Below, one piece after another: positions 1 to 11,590 of a DNA stretch of 64,000 nucleotides. Numbering within the stretch: position 1 is the stretch's first letter; each line of letters opens with the position of its first letter. The DNA comes from Leucaena leucocephala. Taxonomy: Eukaryota; Streptophyta; Magnoliopsida; Fabales; Fabaceae. The stretch is from NCBI GenBank assembly GCA_037074615.1, contig CM073558.1:14181001-14245000 (forward strand), read 5' to 3'. The notes under the pieces are model-generated. The model had not been told where the DNA came from. It did no database searches and saw only the letters and a list, made by a program, of their open reading frames with translations. The translations under genes and the position numbers were made by a program.

Positions 1-1639
1 GAGGCCTTAAAATCATCATATCTCAACCCTAGAATAGAGTGCACAAATCTGAACAGCAAGTTATTTCAAGAACAATTCCAATAAACTATTGATTTCATGA
101 GCTCAAACATGTTAAATCTTATCCTTCTCAACTTGTCTTTGCTACTCTTATAGTAACTTTCATCTTTTCCTAATTTGGACAGAATCTCCCCTTATAAATT
201 TATGGTTCCAAACCCCTAAAAACCATAAATTAAACTTCCAAATAAATCACTAAAAGCTTGGAAGTATGCTTACCTTAGTATTCTTGAATTTTGGGAGGTT
301 GGAAACTTTGATCTTGGCTTGAGTTTTGAATCGTCAAGAGTTTCCCCTATGTAAAGATGGCTGCATGAAATGGAGGTCTTGGGAGGGGGTATTTATAGAA
401 CAAATTGAAGGGAAACAAGGGCTAAGATTCAATTCTTAAAAGTTTAATCCAAGGGATAGGATGTAATCTCTTTTTAATTGTAATTTTGACAACTTTTGAG
501 TTATCCTCTTCTTTTACCTTCTCCCTTTCATTTGCCTCCAACTCAAAGGTTCTTGAAGATTCATGGAGTTTCTTGAATTTTCTCTAATTTTTCGGGATTA
601 ACAGGTACTGATTCGGGTGATTTCTTGGAAAAATAAATTATTTAATAGAATGATATTTTTTAGAATACTCTTTGACCTTGTTTATCTTGTCTAAAATCAT
701 TACTAACCCATCAAATATTTATCCCTATTTTCTTATAATTTTTTGAGGTCTTTTTATAGTTCGAATACTTAATTTTTGCTAGATGCCTCAAAAGAAATTA
801 TAATACGATAAAAATTCATATAGGGGTATTTTTGTCATTTCCCCTTTATAAAAATGTCTTAGAAACTCATTTTCCATTTTATAGAAGTTATTGGGATTTT
901 TCTAAATTTTTTTCAGAATTGCCATTTCCAGCCCCAAAATTTCCTAAAATTAAAATTTTACCCCTATTTTAGTTTTAGCTCATACTTGCTATTGGACTTT
1001 GACTTAGCCCATAATAATCCATATAAATTCATTATGAGCCTCCTGATAAAATTTCATGGTCTTCAGTTTAGATCTGATCCCTTAACGAATAAAATCCTAA
1101 TTTTTAGAGCCGGTAGACAAGCTCCTAAATTCCTTTAAAATTCTATTTAAAATTATATGGACCTCTTTTAGGAGTGTGATCTTTTTTAAAATCTCCCATA
1201 ATTCACAAAGTATCTTCTATCATAATCTCACAGAATTCTGTAGTTCAGTCGGTGTCCTAAAAATTTTAGGTAATTTTCCTGGACTTACAAAAATTTTATT
1301 GAATAATCGGGACCTCAAATCAAAATTTTGACGTCTCTCATTCAACCCAAAATTTTGTGCTTTATCTCCCAGTATTTTCATATCTTAAATCTTGATCAAG
1401 CTATTTTGGACTGAAAGTAAATTTTTGTAACTTTTTATCATTTACATTTAGGTCCCTTGAACTTTTTCATATTTATAATTTAGTCCCTGAAGTTTTGTCT
1501 ACTTTGTACTTTTGGCCATAATACTTTCTAACTTTATAATTTGATCCTTATTGAGTCAATAATACCATTTACATTTTTCTAATTATTTCCTTAGTTAAAA
1601 CTTAGAGTTTTTCGGCTAAGGAAATTTTAGGATGTTACA
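1..1639 (-). mobile_element. Partial LTR of a gypsy-type retrotransposon (element X)
   Basis: Read on the minus strand this begins TGTAACATCC at 1639, the usual start of this class of gypsy LTR, and runs out of the window at 1. A minus-strand TATA box (CTATAAATACCCCC) lies at 386-400, about 1.2 kb from the LTR start, the same spacing as in the LTR at 28320-31383. The U3 holds several copies of a TTTAGTCCCTGAA-like phrase also seen in the other long LTRs here. The DNA on its right (from 1640) is not a polypurine tract but gag of another element, so this is a 5' LTR or solo LTR inserted into that gag. The second TSD would lie outside the window. Confidence 0.7.
386..400 (-). promoter_or_regulatory. 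LTR TATA box (element X)
   Basis: Minus-strand CTATAAATACCCCC. The same box followed by a C-rich run recurs in the LTRs of A1, A2 and B, which marks the U3/R boundary of this LTR superfamily. Confidence 0.6.
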
Positions 1640-2230
1640 GTATGGGCATACAATATTTTAGAGAGAAGTTTACAATTCCCAAAAAAATGTAAAGGGTAGA
1701 AGTTAAGAAGAGGTATTGAATTAAGAAGTTCCAACATGCAATTAAAACCTCAGAGATGCGAGATAAGTGGTAGAGATCATAGAGATACACTTTGTTTAAT
1801 AAGTCACAAAATTTACTACAGATATGGCAAGCTGGGACATTTTGCCAAGGAATATTTGTAGAATACAATAAATTAGAGACACCAGACAAATTAAAGAACT
1901 TTTTCCCTGATCAAAGAGAAGTTAAGGAAGTTTCCTAAGATAATCGAGTAGATGGGATGGATTAACATTCACTAAATCGATATTATATATGACTCAAGTG
2001 CTAGTCATTCGTTTATAACAATGATTGTAAAGGGAAATTGGATCTTCCTATTAGCATTCTGCCATATGATGAATGTGTTCCTATTCCCACTGGCTTAAGG
2101 GTAGTAATACCCTATGTATATTTAAATAGTCATAGCCAATATGTGCAATGTTGAGCTACCCTAGACTTGATATATTTGCATTTACATGTTAGAGATGGAT
2201 GGCATAATTAGCTCTAGTTAATCTTCAAGG
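1640..2230 (+). pseudogene. Gypsy gag zinc knuckle and protease remnant (element A1)
   Basis: Broken coding sequence of a Ty3/gypsy gag-pol. At 1808-1861 the frame reads YYRYGKLGHFAKEYL followed by a stop, which aligns with the CCHC zinc knuckle of gag (C-x2-C-x4-H-x4-C), but all three cysteines are tyrosine. At 1991-2020 it reads DSSASHSFIT, matching the gypsy protease active site (normally DSGASHSF) with the aspartate kept and the glycine changed. Downstream residues are still protease-like, with many stops. The 5' part of gag is cut off by the LTR ending at 1639. No reverse transcriptase is recognisable before the 3' LTR. Confidence 0.7.
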
Positions 2231-4224
2231 ATTAAAGTCAGGATTAGAATAAGGGTTTGAGGTAAGACAATGATAATTGGTTAGAATAAATGAGATGATA
2301 GAATATGTTTATTATGGTTATACAGATAAATGATATTGTCATACCTATAGATATATGATTACAATACTCAGGGTGTGTCATTTAATTATGATTAAATATA
2401 TGAATGATAAGCTAAGAACATGGCATAGATAATACAAAATAAAATGAGATATAGTTATGAAAATGGTGATGTAGCTCCGAGAGAGCAGTGTCTTGCTCTT
2501 TTGATAGAGTTAGATTGCTCTTGAAATAGGGCAAGTTTAAGTAAATAGGTAGTGTAGCTTATATTAAAGCCATGTCTAACAGATGAGCTGAGAACTATTT
2601 CAGAAGTTATGTATAGAACCATAATAAGAAACATAAGATGTATAGTTTATAATAGTAAGTGCATGGTAGAGATTGTGTAGCTCTCTGAAATACTGCACAT
2701 ATCAAAGTCATGTTTTGAAATGAAAGATGAAAATCTTATGAGAAATTTCTAAGTGAAAGATGAAATAAGGAAAATCTTAATGAAAAATATTGTTATAAAA
2801 AATGTGGGGAAACTATCAATTGAGTTATCAACTGAGTAGAAATGGCTAACCTTATAACTTAGTCCGTTTATTTTAGGTCTTCTAGAGAATTTTGACACAT
2901 TACAATGAAATTGTAGTAGATTCTATAGGATCACAGTTAGATCCTAGTATAACTCATACAGAATTATAGGGTTGTAGTTAGAGCCTAAAGAGGCTTATGA
3001 TAGATCGTAGTAGATCCCAATGGGCGCAGTAGACCTAGCTTTAGGAAAGGAATGAGCCATGAAGTTATTAGTATAGTGTAGTATTTCTCTAGGAAGACAA
3101 TTACCAAAGACAAGGTTAAAGAAGGAAAGCCTCACAAATTGGTTAACTCATATAGAGAGAGTACCTACAACATTTATTTTTTAGATGATTTCCTTATATG
3201 GACTAAACTCATAATTCTTTTACACGAAGAAGAAATTAAAGTCAACAGAGTTAAAGTTTATAGTCCTGAGTACAAGGTATTTATAAGTCTGTATGTAGAA
3301 TATCTAAGAAAGAGAAGAAGAGTACCCCACATGAAATAAGAAGAGATCAAGTTTAAATAGATAAGTTCCTAAGATGAAATTAAAGGGAATAAAAGCCAGA
3401 TAGACCCAAGAGAGATAGTATGAGAAGGGTCTAAGACAGGGAAGTATCAAAGTAAGAGCTATTTTTAGATTTTTATTAACACTTTTTAGTTAAGCGTGCT
3501 GAGACCAAAGTAGCCAAATGATGGGTGACCCATGAGAAGTGATGAAAAATAGTGCACAGACCACACATGCTTGGCATATATTCACAAAGTATTTAAGATG
3601 ATAAGAAAAACTAAGAAGAGTTGGAAAAAGTTATGAAAAGTAAGAGAACCCCTTATGTTAGATCCAAAGAGAGAATCTAAAAGGAAAGATTCATATTACG
3701 ACTTTATTTTAGGAGAAATAAAGGCAAAAGAGCAATATTCTCTTGAGAAGCTTTCAAAGTTGTAAGTCAAAGAGAATGTTAGACTTATGGTATCTCAAGA
3801 TACACAAAGATGTATAAAGAGAAACCTGTAATGAGACGTGTAATGAGATATGAAGTATGATGAAAGATATAAACCCCAAAATTTTATTAAATTTTTGGAA
3901 GGTTATCTATAAAAGAAATAGACACTACTTACAAGACCAGTACGGTGAGTTGTCCATATAGAAGAATGAATGACAGATGAGAAAACAAAATAGAAAGAAA
4001 CAAACTTTGACTCTAATTGAGTGAACCAAAAAAGGAGTATGATAACACAATAAGGATGTAAAGCTCTGCGGACACTAAGAAAATTTCACTAGATGCTAAG
4101 ATAAGAGATGAAATTTTTGTAAAAGTACCCCTAAACCTTAGTCATGAAATGAAGAAGGATATAAGAGAGATATACCCATAATAGTTTGACTAAGGTACAA
4201 ATTAAATTTTGAGGACAAAATTTA
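2231..4224 (+). mobile_element. Non-coding interior of element A1
   Basis: No recognisable protein. The stretch aligns by eye with 49400-51750 of element A2 and, inverted, with parts of 11048-13900 of element C. Shared blocks include the TAGATCCTAG/TAGATCGTAG phrases near 2930-3030 and the 'gctctTTGATAGAG' phrases near 2500. The open frame at 3139-3339 has no family match and is likely chance. This conserved but non-coding interior is what would be expected of a non-autonomous long-LTR element. Confidence 0.6.
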
Positions 4225-4239
4225 TTTAAGGGGAAGAAA
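4225..4239 (+). other. Polypurine tract of A1
   Basis: TTTAAGGGGAAGAAA directly precedes the LTR start TGTCACATCC at 4240. It follows the phrase GAGGACAAAATTTATTT, the typical end of the interior in plant gypsy elements and the same as at 51731-51761. Confidence 0.75.
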
Positions 4240-6524
4240 TGTCACATCCTACTTTTCCCTATATGTAAAGGACTGATAGTGGAAATAGATAAGGAAAGGA
4301 TTGTGATGATGAGCAAAAAAAATGACAATGGTTAGATGAATTTTAAGTTTAAGAAAGATATCAAAAGTATAAATTTATAATATCAAGGGACTAAATAATA
4401 ATGGTTAGATGAGTTTTACTAAATATTCAGGGACTAAATTGTAAATAGTAAAAGTCTCTAAGGACATAATGGTCATTTTGAAGAAAGAGAGTGACTAAAC
4501 TAAAAAATCTAAAAGTTCCATGGGTCAAAATGGAAGTAGACATAAGTTATGGGCCATTAAGTGTAATTATGAAAAGTTGAGGGACTAAAGGGCAATTTTT
4601 AAAAGTTCAAGGGAAAATGGTAATTATTGAAAGTTAAGCTAGAAAAGACTCAAAACCACATGGAAATGTTATATTTCTAAATTTTACCAGTAAATAGAGA
4701 ATGTAAATTGGGCCAAACATATTTTTTAGAATTTTGATTTGAGGCCTCAGATAATTGATATTAATTTATAAAGTCTAGAGATTATTACAAGACCTATTGC
4801 TTTTCCTAATTAGATGAAATTTTGCAAAAAAAAAATCCCATAATTAATATAGGAATTCATAAAACTAAAAGAGCTCAACAAAGAATTCTATAGAATTTAT
4901 AATAGAATTTACAGTAGAATAATACATTCGATAAATACTTTTGGATGAGTTTTATTGGGAATTATGCCATAAAGGTATTGAACCTATGTAAAGGCCCAAA
5001 TTAGCATCCCATAGGCTCTATAAGATACTTGAACAGTCTTGTGGGCCAGTGTCTAGAGAAACCTTACAAATACAAAATTACGAATATACCCCTATGTTAT
5101 AGTACTGAACAAAAGATGAATGGAGAGTATTTTAGTCATTTAGATAGGGTTAAAATGCCAAGGTAGGTACAAGAATGATTAATCAAAATCAGTATATGCC
5201 CTAATACGGTGTAAGGAGGTATGAAATGACAATTATGCTCTTAAGACTAATATAGTTTAAGATAGTGAACTAATGGCATTTCAATCATTTTCCAAGGGAT
5301 AATAAGTAGATAAATACTCAGTCCAACAATGTCAATAGTAGGAAAAAAACTCTAAAAACTATTTTTTATAATAGAATGCATATTCTGGAATATTATAAAA
5401 ATTAGAAACATAAAGTAGTATGTTTTTTGTGAAATTTAATCGAGCCAATACTAGATTAGACTGGATATCCCAAACAAGCCCTTACCTTTTGAAATATGCC
5501 ACACATGATCTTAAATGATGTCATGGATGATGTCATAATTTGGCTTGGTGGGCAAGTCAAATTTAAGAAGCAATCTTGGTCATTTATTCAAATAGTGCAA
5601 GATTGAATCTTGGCCATCCATTCACCCATGAGTTTTCCTATATAAACCCCCCAAATCTGCATTATCATGTAAGGCTTGGAAGACTATGGGGATATGCTGC
5701 CAAAATGTATAAAGGCACAAGAAGAAGAAGAAAATGAAGTAGCCAAATAAGCAAGGATCTAAGGTAACTTCTTCCTCCTATATTTATTTTATATTGTAGG
5801 AAGATTTCTCTTGGATTTGGATGGTTGAAACATCATTTTTCTCTCCATATTGGCTGCTTGATGTGATCTGGTCTTAGGGGAAAACTATGAATTTTAAGTT
5901 ATGGAATGTTTAAACAAGCTTAACAAGCTTGAATCAAGTAATATTGACTTATAAATTCAAATATAGATGCAATTAGGGTTTTATGCTCTTGGCTACCACT
6001 GTATGAATCACTATTCATATGTGAGAATTTAATTATTTTGATGCTTCCAATAGATTTAAAATAAAAATTGTGTGGGATAAAGTAGAGAAATAAGTATTGG
6101 AAGCATTGGAATTAAAATAAAAAATTTTGGAAAATAATGAAGGGTATCACAGTTTCTATCTAGTTCATGGAGAAAGAGTTTGATTTTCATAAATCTAAGC
6201 TCATATTTAGATTTCTCATGAAAAATTGTGTGGGATTTACGTATGGAAGTATTTTTTAGAAAGATGAATAAAAATCCATAAAGTTAAAGTAAAGAGTTAA
6301 GAGTTTAAGAATTATAGTCTTGAGCATTGCTTGAGTTCATAGTCCTAATAAATTATGTGATAAATATGAATGTTTTTAGAATCTTCAAACGTCTAATAGG
6401 ATATTAGGAAGTGGTTGACCAAAGGTATGCATGGTTGGAAGCCTAAGGAGCAAGTGCAAGAGTAAGGAAGAAAGCTTATGTTTAAAGTAGTAAACTTACC
6501 CATTCTTGTATGCTTGATGTATAT
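4240..6524 (+). mobile_element. 3' LTR of gypsy element A1, left part
   Basis: Starts TGTCACATCCTAC after a polypurine tract and matches the starts of the two A2 LTRs (44274 and 51762). It contains TATA box 5638-5649. The LTR is interrupted at 6524 by the CACTA transposon and resumes at 26079. Joined length is about 3.29 kb, against 3.26 and 3.33 kb for the A2 LTRs, which confirms that the two pieces belong together. Confidence 0.85.
5638..5649 (+). promoter_or_regulatory. LTR TATA box (A1)
   Basis: CCTATATAAACC followed by a C run, in the same LTR position as the boxes at 45697 and 53228. Confidence 0.6.
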
Positions 6525-6542
6525 CACTACTGCAAAATATGC
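6525..6542 (+). repeat. Left TIR of CACTA element
   Basis: CACTACTGCAAAATATGC, preceded by target duplication TAT at 6522-6524. Confidence 0.93.
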
Positions 6543-6559
6543 TTTTTAAAGCCCTAGTT

Positions 6560-6900
6560 TTAAATCGGTCCTTATGGAGACGGTTTAAAAAAAATGACCG
6601 GTGGCATTTTTATAAATAAGATGAAATATTTACACTGATATAATGTAACTAGTGTAAAAGATAATTACTACACCGGATACTAATATCAATAGGTATACAT
6701 TAGCTGCATCATATTCTGACTCTTCATCAGTTTCTTGTCATGCTTTCCCGCTTCTTTTATATAACTTCTTCAGACCTTGTGGAGACACTTTAAAACAATA
6801 ATAGTTAGCATTTTTATAAATAAGATGAAATATTTACACCGGATTTATATGTAGCCGGTGTAAAATATATATAACTGGTGTTAAATATACTTTCTATTAT
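6560..6900 (+). repeat. CACTA left subterminal repeats
   Basis: Short copies, in both orientations, of a motif close to TTTACACCGG / CCGGTGTAAA: near 6658 (AGTGTAAAAG), 6671 (CACCGGAT), 6835 (ACACCGGATT), 6855 (CCGGTGTAAA) and 6878 (CTGGTGTTAAA). Such arrays are the binding sites for the TnpA-type protein in this superfamily. That role is inferred here from position and pattern. Confidence 0.7.
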
Positions 6901-7133
6901 GATATTTCAGTTTCTTGTCTACGCTCTCCCGCTTCTTTTCTCTATACCTTCTCAGACCGTCCCTTTCACTTCTTCGATTCCCAACGTTTGTACTCATTAT
7001 GATAGAAGGCTAATTGCATTTTTCGATATTCTTTTCTGAAACTATTCTTATTCCTCAACCATATGTATACTATTTCTATTATAAGTACTTTATCTCTCTA
7101 TTTTCTTTTCTTTCCTTCTATCTGAACCCTCTA

Positions 7134-7463
7134 ATGACTTCTTCCTCATGCACACCTCTTTCTCCACTGCACAAAAGAAACAGAGAAGAATTTAAAGACA
7201 AATATCCTGACCCTCACCCTGTAGTTCTTTCTCCTTCTCCCATGGTTGTTACTATGATAGAGTGCCTTGAGGAACTCATCATACGCTTAAATGGCCAGGA
7301 GGACTTAGTAGAATAAATGAATTAGAAAGTTAAAAGAGTGGAAGAAATTTTCAAAGCTTTCCGCTTAGAAGTTTGCCTCCATCAATAGAATTACAACTTG
7401 TATAAGCCTGTTGATCCTACCGACTCTGATGAATCTTAGACCTCTAAGTCTGATGAGGAGTGA
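7134..7463 (+). pseudogene. Small first open frame of the CACTA element, broken
   Basis: A single reading frame runs from ATG 7134 to TGA 7461-7463 but carries four internal stops (after residue 61, then at the Asn-Leu-Tyr and Asp-Glu-Ser regions). The protein starts Ser/Pro-rich (MTSSSCTPLSPLHKRNREEF) and ends acidic (DPTDSDES, then TSKSDEE). The frame keeps a consistent amino-acid character across the stops, which suggests former coding. I do not recognise the family. It sits just inside the left end of the CACTA, upstream of the transposase. It could be a first exon or a separate small gene. Confidence 0.4.
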
Positions 7464-8110
7464 AATCCTGCAACCTTCCTTTGCCCCTCTTATTTTATTT
7501 TTTATATGTAATGACAAAGGGAGAGAATATATTATATAGTCTCATAGATATTATTTTTGAAATTTTATACTTTTGATGTAAAGTTATTAGTAAAGTTGAA
7601 TGAATGAAGTTTCTTGTTCTGATGACATGGTATTCTTTTAGTTTTTTTAAAAGCATACAACTGATTGAAACCAGACATGTCAATGTTGTAACATCCTAAT
7701 TTTCTTATGTCTTAGTGACCAAACGGTAGCATCTGGAACCACTTTTAAGGTCATTGAAGTCAAATTACATAGTCTAGAATTTCACTCTAGTGAGTATTGT
7801 TCACTGTACAAATTTCAGAGAAGTGACCTGACTTCAAAAAATCATAACTAATTTTAGAAAAATCGGAATAAAGTGGTTCAAATTGCTAGAGGAAGCTAAC
7901 TTAATGCTCTTTCAGGGAAAAAGAACTTGTTGACTATGCCTTGACTAGGTCAACGTCAATCAACACTCAAAGTTTATTGTTTCTCTAGCATCCTGTCCCT
8001 GATTCCAGCATTTCTGATTCTAGCATTTCTTGTCCCAACTTTGATAAATTATATCTTTATGTGTAGATATCCAAACGAGATGTTCTATATATCAAATCAA
8101 AGCATGGAAT

Positions 8111-8855
8111 ACCCAGCCCGCAATAAAAATGCCCTGCCCAGCCTGATAAATATAGGGCAGGGATGGGTATTAGGCTGCAAAATACAGCGCATGTATTTTT
8201 CAGGTTGGGCACCGGGCATAGGGCTTGCCCTGCCCATGAGCACCTCTTCTTTTATTTTTTTTATTTTTTCTCTATCTTAGAAGGGATAATATGATAGCTA
8301 CTTGTGACTATATGGTAATTTTAGAAATATAAGTAGTTAAGTAGGTAAGTTGTATCTTTTAATATTTATAACTATAATATTTTTTCTTCTTTTTTTAACT
8401 TTGTTAATTATCATATGATTATATTACAAATTATAATTATTTATTTTATTTTTTAGATTCTTTATCTTTGTCAATATTGGGGAGATTGATGCAAAGTTAT
8501 AATTACAAGCTACTTAGATTTCAACGCTTATTTTTTATATGCAATTGATCTTAAGATTTTAATTATTATCTTTATTCTCTTATTCTTAGTGGATTATAGA
8601 TATTATTTAACTTTTGAAGACACATGAATATGGTATTATTTTAGAAGTTCATATTGCAGATTTTTTTTCATAACATGAGCATGACATTAAGACTTGGGCA
8701 TGCCTAACCCGTCCACGCCCAATCCACTCATGCCTAACCCAAAATTGTCAGGGCTTTTACCGTGCATCGGGCTAAAAAATGCAGCCCATGCATTTTTTGG
8801 GCTGGGCACCGGGCAGGGGGCTACCTTGCCTAGCCCTACCCATGCACACCCCTAT
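8111..8855. mobile_element. 745 bp insert in the C LTR, hAT-like non-autonomous element
   Basis: Absent from the partner LTR at 13937-16557; removing it brings the two LTRs to equal length. Flanked by an imperfect 8 bp duplication, CATGGAAT (8103-8110) and CTTGGAAT (8856-8863). The right end reads, inverted, ATAGGGGTGTGCATGGGTAG, like hAT-type termini. Two direct GC-rich blocks near each end share TTGGGCACCGGGCA-type sequence (8204-8245 and 8800-8850). The middle is AT-rich. No coding. The left terminus matches the right only weakly, so the family call is tentative; the insertion itself is secure. Confidence 0.65.
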
Positions 8856-9751
8856 CTTGGAATATCTACTATCTACTGGTAAAATATCATATATTTATTC
8901 AACTATTTACCATTTATAATTATAGTTCAAAGGTCATAGCCTCTCCACGAGCTACTGTTCACAGTGGTAAATTCTAGCAATTAACATTACACACATACAT
9001 CAATCAATCACATATCAATCATGCTAAATGATTCATCATGCATCTTCATCTCCTCCATCTTGAGAGGACTTGCTGTAATTGGATTGATATGGAAGTCTCA
9101 GTAGCAAACGGTACTAAACAATGCATGCATTAATGTGACTACTAGTGCTTGCTTGTGAAAGTGTTAACATTGCATAATGTGCATACTTCCATGTAACATA
9201 TGAAATACAATTGGCCAAAGTAATCATAGCAATAGAGCTTCATACATAAGCACATATGCAACACAATTCAGCAAAGCCATAACACATCAAGCATGACATT
9301 AAATGCATACAAGTTTAGGATAAGTTTACTACCTGACATGTTGCCTTTCCTCTAGCCCTTAACCTTTGTTCTAAGGTCCATTCTTTCCATAGGTCAGAGC
9401 CTATACATAGCATAATAATATCTTCATTATTATTCTATTAGTATAGCTCTACTAATCTTTTGCTTAACTTGAGGTAATACCCTCAGTCTGACAATTCCCT
9501 AGCTTTCTTTCCATTCATGGCTTAACCTTATTAAGAGAGATATTTCTCTATTCTAACTATTAAGAACAATCCTCTAATTTATTAGAGCTGGGACTAGAAT
9601 AAATTACTTACCTCATTCCTAAGCTTGCCAAGTCTCTAAGCTCCTTGGACTGCTCCTAGCTCCACAAGAACTCCTCCTTTCTTTCTCTCTTTCTCTCTTC
9701 TTTCTCATGCTTTGCCATGCTTGTCCATGAATGGAATGGAGGGAGGGGTGG

Positions 9752-9765
9752 TCTATTTATAGTTG
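9752..9765 (-). promoter_or_regulatory. LTR TATA box (C, 3' LTR)
   Basis: Minus-strand CAACTATAAATAGA, equivalent to the box at 15271-15284 in the other LTR. Confidence 0.55.
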
Positions 9766-11517
9766 AGAAGAGGTGGAATGGATGGTCCATATTGAATCGC
9801 GATGAATGGCTCAGATCGCTTAGCTTCCTCAAGAAGCCTTGCTTGCATCATGACGATGACATCACCCTCCTCAATGACTCATCCAAATGACATCATTCAT
9901 AGGACACCTCACATGCAAGGTGGCATAATGGTGGGGCCCTTGGGACACCTCACCAGCTAACTCAGCCTTTCTAGCGAATTCCAAAGTCTTTTTCCAGAAT
10001 GAACGGCTGAGATTGTGCCATGTGTCCTTTTGCTTTTTCTCCTTTTGCTAGAATCCTGCCATGTGTCCTTATCTTTTCTTCTTTTCCTAGAATCATGCCA
10101 TGTGCCACCTTGTGGGTCCCATAAGGACACCTTTCAAGCAACCTTATGGTCTAAAGCGTTATCTGATCACTTTTCCCAGTTCTATCTTTAACCGGGTAAC
10201 TTTACTTTATGGAAAAGTACTAAAATATTATTTTAACATCACTTAAACCCCCATAATCATTAGGCCACACTTTTGGATCCTTGGATTGTCATCTTGGGTT
10301 TCTAACCAAGCCCAAGAACTCTGGTGGCTTGATTCCCAAGAAACACCTTTAGTAAATTACCAAGATGCCCTTAGTTCCTCTTTAATACATATATGGGTAC
10401 TATTGTGTTTTCATACCTTTCCAGAGTATCTCTTGACCCTGGTCAACTATTCAAATAGCCTTTCTTGATTATCTAACACTAGTCAAATGACCAAAATGCC
10501 CTTCATCTGACTCTGACTCTAACTCTAACTCAATGACACAACACAGTGGCATACCTCTAGTGGCATTTTCGTAATTTTATATTTTTCCCGATCTTTATTA
10601 GCCCTGGCCCACATACTTATCTAAAAATATCATTGGGCCTATAAGGCACCATTCTGGGCCCTCTGTATGATCTACTACCTTTATGGGCTCAATTCCCGAG
10701 AAATTCCCCCAAAACCTATTTATCGGGTGTTTTAATCCACTGTAAATTCCATAACAAATTCTATAGAATTCCTTTTTTCACTCTGCCAGTCTTAGAAATT
10801 CTTGTATTAATTATAGCAATTTAATGCCAAATTTCATCTAATTCTGAGGTCCAAAGAATACTTTATTAATTTTTCTTTCTTCAAAAATTAATATAAATCT
10901 TTCGGGATCTCATAAAAATTCTGTGTTGCGTCAAACTGGTCAGAATAATTTTCTCTATTTACTAGCACTTATGCTCAACAGGGCCTGGTAGTATACCTTT
11001 TTTAGGCTATATAGTGGGCTTCTAGGCCTAAAAATCAGGATATGATATTTTTCCTCCCCTTAAAATAATTTTCGTCCTCGAAATTTCAGGGTTAAATCTC
11101 TATTCATACTTTGATGAAGAGTCCTCTGAGGAGAATGTCCCTTTCTTTCATATCAAGCTCTTTCGTATACTACTATATTATGGAGTTAACTGCTCATCAT
11201 ACTTCTCAGTGCAATCACTTATTACTCATTTGAGTATTCAGCGGAATTCTTTGAACATCCGCAAAACTCCATTTCTCATTTTTGTGTTATGATACTTCTT
11301 TCCTTTTATCATCTTCACTAACTCATCATAATACAAAGAGAGGACTTATATCATTGTTCTTTCTTTTTTACTACTAGATAAGAGCACATATGAGCATATA
11401 GGAGCACATACTCTAACATGCACAATGCCTGGCCAACATATTGCAGGATTACATACCTGCCCATGAATGCAAAGCTCTACCCTCGGAGCTCAAGCATTCC
11501 TTCTTTAATATGCACAG

Positions 11518-11590
11518 CTCTAACACTCAGAGCTTGCACAACTCTAACATTCAGAGCTTGCATTGGTCTAACATTCAGAGCTTTATCATA
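11518..11590 (-). repeat. 25 bp tandem repeat in element C interior
   Basis: Three degenerate copies of a unit like CTCTAACATTCAGAGCTTGC. The equivalent region of A2 (51117-51240) has the same unit in the opposite orientation, so the array belongs to the element family. Confidence 0.6.

Larger units (their letters stand above)
7687..11047 (-). mobile_element. 3' LTR of element C
   Basis: Plus-strand limits are TGTAACATCC at 7687 and GGATATGATA at 11047, next to a minus-strand polypurine tract (revcomp of TTTTTCCTCCCCTTAAAA). It is 3.36 kb, longer than its partner because of the insert at 8111-8855. It has also lost about 21 bp at 9090, one arm of the leader hairpin that survives at 14581-14602. 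TATA box on minus at 9752-9765. Confidence 0.88.

Noticed and set aside
1635..1889. 84-codon minus-strand open frame
   Set aside because: It crosses the LTR boundary at 1639 and is antisense to the gag zinc-knuckle remnant.
7014..7133. N-terminal extension of the small CACTA frame
   Set aside because: The upstream part is T-rich and unlike coding; the ATG at 7134 starts the coherent part.
8694..8882. 62-codon open frame with repeated Pro-Asn residues
   Set aside because: It is the GC-rich terminal repeat of the 745 bp insert and runs into LTR sequence.
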